From positions 3,596,001 to 3,660,000 of the forward strand of contig WWBZ02000040.1 of NCBI GenBank assembly GCA_011503125.2: DNA of 64,000 nucleotides, written 5' to 3'. Position 1 is the stretch's first letter. The number at the start of each line of letters is the position of its first letter. The notes under the pieces are model-generated. The model was not told where the DNA came from, searched no databases, and was given only the letters and a program-made list of their open reading frames with translations. Shown one piece after another: positions 58,635-64,000 of the stretch. The position numbers were made by a program, and so were the translations under genes. Origin of the DNA: Botryosphaeria dothidea (Eukaryota > Ascomycota > Dothideomycetes > Botryosphaeriales > Botryosphaeriaceae).

Positions 58635-59735
58635 TCGTTACACCCTCGGCGAAAAAAAAAATCAATAATGAAGATGCCCTACGCGCACAGCCCTCGGGGA
58701 GTTACAAGAGAACAAAGAGAAACGAAAGTCGCCGATCCTTTCAGCCCCCCATGGAGTTGCGATTTTTGGAACGGGTCCATCCTTTGCCGGCCGATCACTG
58801 CTCCGGGATATTCTTTGGAGCCCGGAAAAGGTTGGTCTCACGAAGTTTCAGCAGGCCCGATCACGGATGCAGGAAGACCACTACGCATTTATCGACGAAT
58901 AAGGGACGCGATGACATCATAACAGCTAGCGACCAACTAATCACGCGAGGGATTGGATGTTGATTAGTTCCCTCGTACAGCATGCACTTTCAGCAGGACA
59001 CCAGCAACCGCCAACGCCCTGGTCCGCGCGAACTATTTGAGCCAAGCATGTGGGTCTGCCCAAAGCAGTTTGTGCACCCGCAGTCTCCCATGGCGCATGT
59101 CTACTGGGGTGCATCCTTCTCGCCCTTTTGCACCTCTCACATCTTTCGCTCGCCCCTGCAGCCGAACCGTGCCGCTGGGGCGATTAGGTTGCAATGACAC
59201 CCATGCCTGCTGACAAGGTACCCGCGGTGTCGACAGTCCATGGGAGTCAGACAAGGGACGGATCCTTTCCGCTACTATACCTTGGCGCGGCTGGGGACGA
59301 CGAGCGACGAACATCCGCTTAGGCTCGCGTGTTTTTGGCGACTCGTCGAAGCCTTGGGGTCCGCATGTGTTGTCCGCGCGTCAATTACTGAATGTAGCAG
59401 CTGGACAACTATGGCTTATCCTCGCAGGATTACTGGCCCTCCTGGGTTTTCTGTTGGGAGGCCGCCGGGTGATGGTGGCATATGACGTGCTATCCCAATA
59501 ACCTAGTGTGGCCAGGATCATGCTGTGAACGAAAGATTATTAGCGTTTCCGCGGAGAACGCAAGGCTCAAGGAGTATAGACATACAATCGCTGGTTGAAC
59601 TGGGTGTAGAATAGAATGACAAGAGGAATTTAAAGTCGTCGCCGACTCACGTCTAAAATCTGTCCAGAATCCATCCTGCGGCTTGGGTGTGATTAAATGA
59701 AATATCCAGGAAGACAGGTCCAGAATAGCGTCCGC
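58635..59735. other. Convergent intergenic gap
   Basis: Between the DUF1769 stop (plus) and the F-box-like stop (minus). Frames up to about 95 codons only. It contains two interleaved short inverted repeats at 58935-58975. No gene or RNA gene recognised. Confidence 0.45.
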
Positions 59736-60881
59736 TCAGTCTCCTTCCAGTTGCCAGTCCAGCTCGGGCTCGTAGAATTTGCGCGCGCTCCTGGTTGCCG
59801 GCCCATTTCTTCTCTCCACCTTCTGCACTCCGTACTCGATTCCCTCCATGCCGTCCTCATCTCTCTCCCGCCCATCCGTCATCATTTTTTCCGCCAGCTT
59901 CCTTGCAAACCCTGCCTTCACATGCCCCGTAACCCTCACCTCCCTGATCCCATCCAGCCTGGCCAACGGCTCCAACACAAACTGCCACTGCGCGCCATTC
60001 TCACCGTTCCTCTCGGGTAGAAACTCCCAGTACACGCTGTCCGTGAAGCTCGGGAACCCGCCGTACCGGAAGACGCCCGACACCAGCTCGATCCGCAGCT
60101 CCTGCAAACAATGCTGTGCTGCGGCGGGCCTCCCTCTTTCCACCGCCCCTTCCCCCTCCCCTTCCTCTCCGTTCAGCCTCGCCACGAACTCGCGGAGCCA
60201 CGCCTGCACGCGGCGGAACGCCTCCGGGCGGCCCAGGTCCTCCTCGACGCGCACCGAGACGCAGCGCATGCGGCGCAGCGCCTCCGCGCCGATGCCGGAC
60301 GTCCTGAGCGTGTTGACGGGCAGGCCGCGCGCGTGCGGCGTGTTGAGGGCGTGGACGCCGCCTCCGCCTCCGCCTCCTCCGCTCCCGCCCGCTCGCGCGC
60401 GGCCGTCGCCGGCTTCTTCGGAGGATGGCGGCGGCGTGAAGGCCCAGACGCGCTCTTTGCTTGTCAGCGAGAAGTGGAAGCGGTTGCCGCCGTAGAGGGC
60501 GTCGGCGCCCTCGGCGTGCAGCTGGCGGCAGGTGCGTAGCAGGCTCGTCCAGATACCGATGGAGGCCCAGATGCCGGGGATGTGCACGGCGTGCGAGGGG
60601 ACGGGGGCGCCGGTGGAGGGGTGTTTGCGGGTGAGCGGGTGGAAGGTGATGTCGTGGGCGTGCGGGAGGAGGTAGGAGTAGATTAGGAAGCGGATCTCCG
60701 AGGGGAGGCGGAGGAAGGGGGAGGGTTGGTGTTTGCGAGGCTGCGGGTTGCTGTTGCCATTTTGGAGGCAGGTGCTGGCGGGGAGGCAGCGCTGTTGCTG
60801 TTTTTGCTTATGGTGTTGACGGTGCGATTGCGGCTGCTTGGCCAGCAGGCTGGGTTGCGGATGTGGGGCGGAGGAGGACAT
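59736..60881 (-). CDS. F-box/2EXR-like domain protein
   Basis: Predicted intronless protein of 381 residues from the ATG at 60881. Residues 56-73 hold the motif Phe-Leu-Arg-Leu-Pro-Ser-Glu-Ile-Arg...Tyr-Ser-Tyr-Leu-Leu-Pro, the start of the F-box-like 2EXR/DUF7730 domain abundant in ascomycetes; the following Leu-Leu-Arg-Thr-Cys-Arg-Gln-Leu-His-Ala-Glu and Leu-Tyr-Gly-Gly-Asn-Arg-Phe segments are typical. An eight-residue or longer Gly run at about 60357-60390 separates this from the C-terminal half. The N-terminus is Gln/His/Ser-rich. Partner and function are unknown; binding to Skp1 is not implied by this family. Confidence 0.85.
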   Translation of the reverse strand: MSSSAPHPQPSLLAKQPQSHRQHHKQKQQQRCLPASTCLQNGNSNPQPRKHQPSPFLRLPSEIRFLIYSYLLPHAHDITFHPLTRKHPSTGAPVPSHAVHIPGIWASIGIWTSLLRTCRQLHAEGADALYGGNRFHFSLTSKERVWAFTPPPSSEEAGDGRARAGGSGGGGGGGGVHALNTPHARGLPVNTLRTSGIGAEALRRMRCVSVRVEEDLGRPEAFRRVQAWLREFVARLNGEEGEGEGAVERGRPAAAQHCLQELRIELVSGVFRYGGFPSFTDSVYWEFLPERNGENGAQWQFVLEPLARLDGIREVRVTGHVKAGFARKLAEKMMTDGRERDEDGMEGIEYGVQKVERRNGPATRSARKFYEPELDWQLEGD

Positions 60882-63800
60882 CAACGGGGTTATTACATGC
60901 CAGGCGCGTCATCAAGTGTGGATTAAATGCAGGATGGGTGGTGCATCCAAGGCGGGGCGGATGTGGGAGATTCGAGGTTGCAGGAAAGACCGGAAAAGCC
61001 GGACGGTGGTGGGTGGCATGCAGGAATAAATAACGAGCAGATAGGCGGGGCTGTCGGGATGATGTGTGACGAGGCCCAGAGATGTATTCATGGCTGGGGG
61101 CAGGCAGGGCTCGAGTTTTAAAAGTGGACGCCACTAGGCGGGGGGAGGGCATGGGTGTTGCAGGTAGAAACCAACCAGCGGCAAGCCACCGCCCGGCTCG
61201 TCGGCAGCACGCGCGCTGCGGCCTTCTTTTCTTCTAGCCACCCAGCAGCATGAGCCCAATGGGGAAGGCAGCCACCAGCGTCGCACGTGGCCCAGAACGC
61301 AAGCCGTGGCGTTGCATGGCGACGACCAGACGGCGGTATCGACAGCGCCATCATCGCCAGATCGCTAGCCTGCTGGGACACCCAGACTCTGCCATCGGAG
61401 CCGCCTCCCCGCTTGCCGCTGCTGCTGCTGCTGAGCTGACTTTGCGCTGCGAACACCGTCATCGCCACAGCTCTTCAGCCTGACATCTGCGTTTCACCTT
61501 CCCGTTGGGTGCTGACTGTGCTCAGGTACGGCTGACTTCACACCCCAGGCAGCAGCAGGCAAACTCGCCGAAAACCCCTTCATCATCCGTTCTCCAGCCT
61601 GCGCGTCAAAGACACGCTGCTTCAGGACGAGGATCGAGATCGCAATACGTTGCCTGCCGTGCCTGGCCCGCCTTTCCGCCGCTTGGCGTTGGTTCCCTCC
61701 GATTAGTGGCCCTATCTCGCCTTTTGCTGCAACCACTGGGGAAGCCAATCAACCATTTCCCGCAAAAATATACGCCGTCGACAACCGCCCCCTTCTCCTG
61801 CAGCACTGCCTTGACGCTATGTTTCCTCTATTTTCGTTCCCTTCTTGTGCAGCCAGCTCGCGTCGCGCGTGCTTGCTGTCGACGTCACCGAGCGTCCCCC
61901 GCCATGGGGAGCCGTTGACCAGGCTAACAGGAGGTCAAGGGTCGCCGGCGGATTCCTTTAGTGAACCAAAAACATGCCCAATTCCACGCCAAAGCTTAAC
62001 GTCTTTCTCCTGTTTTCTCCTGAACTATGACGAAACCAGCCAGAAAGCCCGCCAGCCACACCAACCTTTGACGTATGCAGTGGTGTATGTCGCTTTAAGC
62101 TCCTAAACTGCGCCAGTCATGCTTCGGAGCTTTAAAGCTGAAGACAAGGTTCGAGCTACGTGGCCACGCTCGGTCCCTGGTTCACCTGGTTGTTTCACAA
62201 AAGGGCGGTCCCGGTTTCCTGGAGCATCTTGTGCGAGGCTTCATAAGCTACCAGCCACTGAAAGAAATACAGCTGGCTCAAACTGCCCACCAAATCCAGG
62301 AGTTCCATGTTCCACACAGTTATTCATTATTCTGACGAAACCTTGCGGTCCTCTTAGATTGCTTGATTCATCTAAACGCGCGCTAATGGAGCATGCAACT
62401 GACGAACACCAACGCCCATCCTAGAAACGCTGGTTGCACACCAATGAAAACCCCCATGATTTAACCGGTGCAGGAGCTTGCCCCGCTTCTCATCATGCTC
62501 AGTCCGGATCTTACTTCTGAAAGAAGCAGAGGTCGTGGCAAAACAAACTATAGTTAAAAACCCAGAGCCGCGTACACAAAGCGAGGTGTCACATCGATTT
62601 TTCTAGAATAGAGGCTCATGAGACTACCTTTCGGGAACGACGATAGACCCCTTTTACCAAAGAATATAAATGTTCAATTTACGCTGACACAACATCTCTA
62701 CCTATTACTTAATCCAACGTCCCATCTCCTCCGACGGGAATGGCACTTACCGCAGTCAACTCCAGGTCTCAATCATTTACAAATATCTCCTGATTGTAAA
62801 TTGCCTTTCATTAGGTTTGGAGTCTCGGTACGAATGGACCCAATCTTTTCTCCACACTCGCGGAAGCCAAGCCACCGAGCTCCGTGAGTTTAAATGGCAT
62901 GCACACGTAGAACCATCCAGGAATACCTGTTTTTTTGAAGTCATGCCTACGAGGACTGCCCAAGGACGGCGAGGAAGCGACATGGTTTGACTAAAGCAGA
63001 ATTCTCTGAAGAAGTCCAAACCTTCTTTTAACAGCTTTTTTTTTTCTCTTTATTGCTTTTGCTTTTGCTTTCCATCGTCAGGAACTTCCAACGTCGCGAC
63101 AGGTGCCCACCTTCCCATTTCTCATCATCACCATGGAGGAAGCCAATACTGAGCACATAAACATGCCTCCTACTTACTCACGCAATATCTATTGATAGTG
63201 CATAATATTGTCCCACAAGATTCTTCACTAAAAAGTATTCCAAATACATCTCAAAGAAGTGCACCTTTCTTTCGATGTGATTGAGAATACCCATGATTGT
63301 GTTCATAGCATCTCCACCATGTCTATGCGCACACTAGTGGCTGACCACGGTATCCGCGGAGAACAGAAGGCTTCTTCGACGGGATTTCCATGTAGCTCCG
63401 TCCTCGTGATGGACACTCTACTCTAATCAAAATCATGCCGAGGATAGAGAGCACTCCAGCCAGTTGTAATCAACCGAATCAATAATCATCAGGTCGTGCC
63501 ATCGACGGAATCTTCACGTCTCTCGGAGGTCGTGTGTAGGGCCTTTCCCTTCCATTCATTGAATGTGGCATAGGAGCAGCTGTAAACCTCGCCCCATGTT
63601 TTACATCTGCGCCTTCCCCCACCTCCCTTCCTTGTCCGGCTACAGAGTTTCTTACCAATCAACCCCTAGGTAGAACGTCTCTAGAGATAAGAAAGTACGA
63701 TTAACATGGCCGATCTTGGGCATGACTTTACTTAAAGCGCAGCGTCCGGACTCTCCCAACCCTTTGGCCTTCACTGCTTAGAAGGCACGTTTCGGGACGG

Positions 63801-64000
63801 GGTTCTGCGATACGCAGCTGAGAATGTAACGTCCCGAGTGCAGCGGTGTCGGTGTATCAACGACTCTAAAGCCAACAGGAAGATGCGAAGGCGGAGCCGA
63901 CGCACCAGAACAGGAGGGCAAACCACCAAAGATCACTTCAATTCACTCAGTTGCAAAAGCACATTGGTCGAACGCGGAGGAAGCGTTTCCAGATCGAGCA
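60882..64000. other. 3.1-kb stretch without a supported gene, to window end
   Basis: The first part should be the promoter of the F-box-like gene. Frames up to about 137 codons (for example 61505-61918) are compositional and show no motif. The last 120 bases contain an ATG at 63883 open to the window edge (39 codons), which could be the start of a gene beyond the window or chance. Poly-T/pyrimidine tracts occur near 63029-63070. No repeat, RNA gene or mobile element recognised. Confidence 0.4.

Overview
The window is nuclear DNA of a filamentous ascomycete (Pezizomycotina, most likely a Dothideomycete; the class is inferred from overall gene style, not from a marker). Support: nearly every gene is split by short introns (mostly 45-80 bp, GT..AG, often with a CTAAC/CTGAC-like branch site), and several families are fungus- or ascomycete-restricted (DUF3176, DUF1769, Zn2Cys6 regulators, HET-protein tails, Mss51). 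I rebuilt exon structures by hand for 18 spliced genes; in each case the joined exons give an uninterrupted frame whose length is a multiple of three.

Layout. 1-1322: 3' end of eIF2B gamma (GCD1). 3057-8959: head-to-head MSS51 (mitochondrial COX1 translation) and RSE1 (SF3b splicing factor). 10467-12326: DUF2235 alpha/beta hydrolase with an 11-nt microexon. 12700-14910: an accessory island with a broken DUF3176 membrane-protein gene followed directly by a 482-bp non-autonomous DNA transposon with 9-bp target duplication. 15461-17262: APC-type choline/amino-acid permease (minus). 18233-20079: histidine acid phosphatase/phytase with an apparent membrane anchor. 21458-22603: the C-terminal part of a HET-type protein without a HET domain. 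22787-23582: isochorismatase-family hydrolase (minus).

24852-28854: OSBP/Osh1-type lipid transfer protein (minus). 29498-30650: ATP12 (minus), divergent from a Zn2Cys6 regulator at 31271-34703. 35569-38511: SPT20 of SAGA (minus), divergent from a kelch protein at 38959-40253. 40868-43189: secreted GH51 arabinofuranosidase (minus). 43967-45549: UBA/UBX ER protein (minus), divergent from PAN3 at 46100-48393. 49479-50614: secreted protein with two related Cys-bearing modules (minus). 53509-54174: small multi-span membrane protein. 54470-56945: SDA1. 57346-58634: DUF1769 protein. 59736-60881: F-box/2EXR-like protein (minus).

The genes do not form a metabolic cluster. Most are single-copy housekeeping functions (translation initiation, splicing, mRNA deadenylation, ribosome biogenesis, respiratory assembly, chromatin), often in divergent pairs sharing 320-620 bp of upstream DNA. 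Interspersed accessory genes act at the cell surface or outside (phytase, GH51, permease, Cys-rich secreted protein). Two long stretches (50.6-53.5 kb and 60.9-64.0 kb) hold no gene I can support. I saw no tRNA, rRNA, CRISPR array or biosynthetic gene cluster, and no clear candidate for a wholly new system; the most unusual items are the transposon/pseudogene island, the microexon, the headless HET tail and the membrane-anchored phytase.
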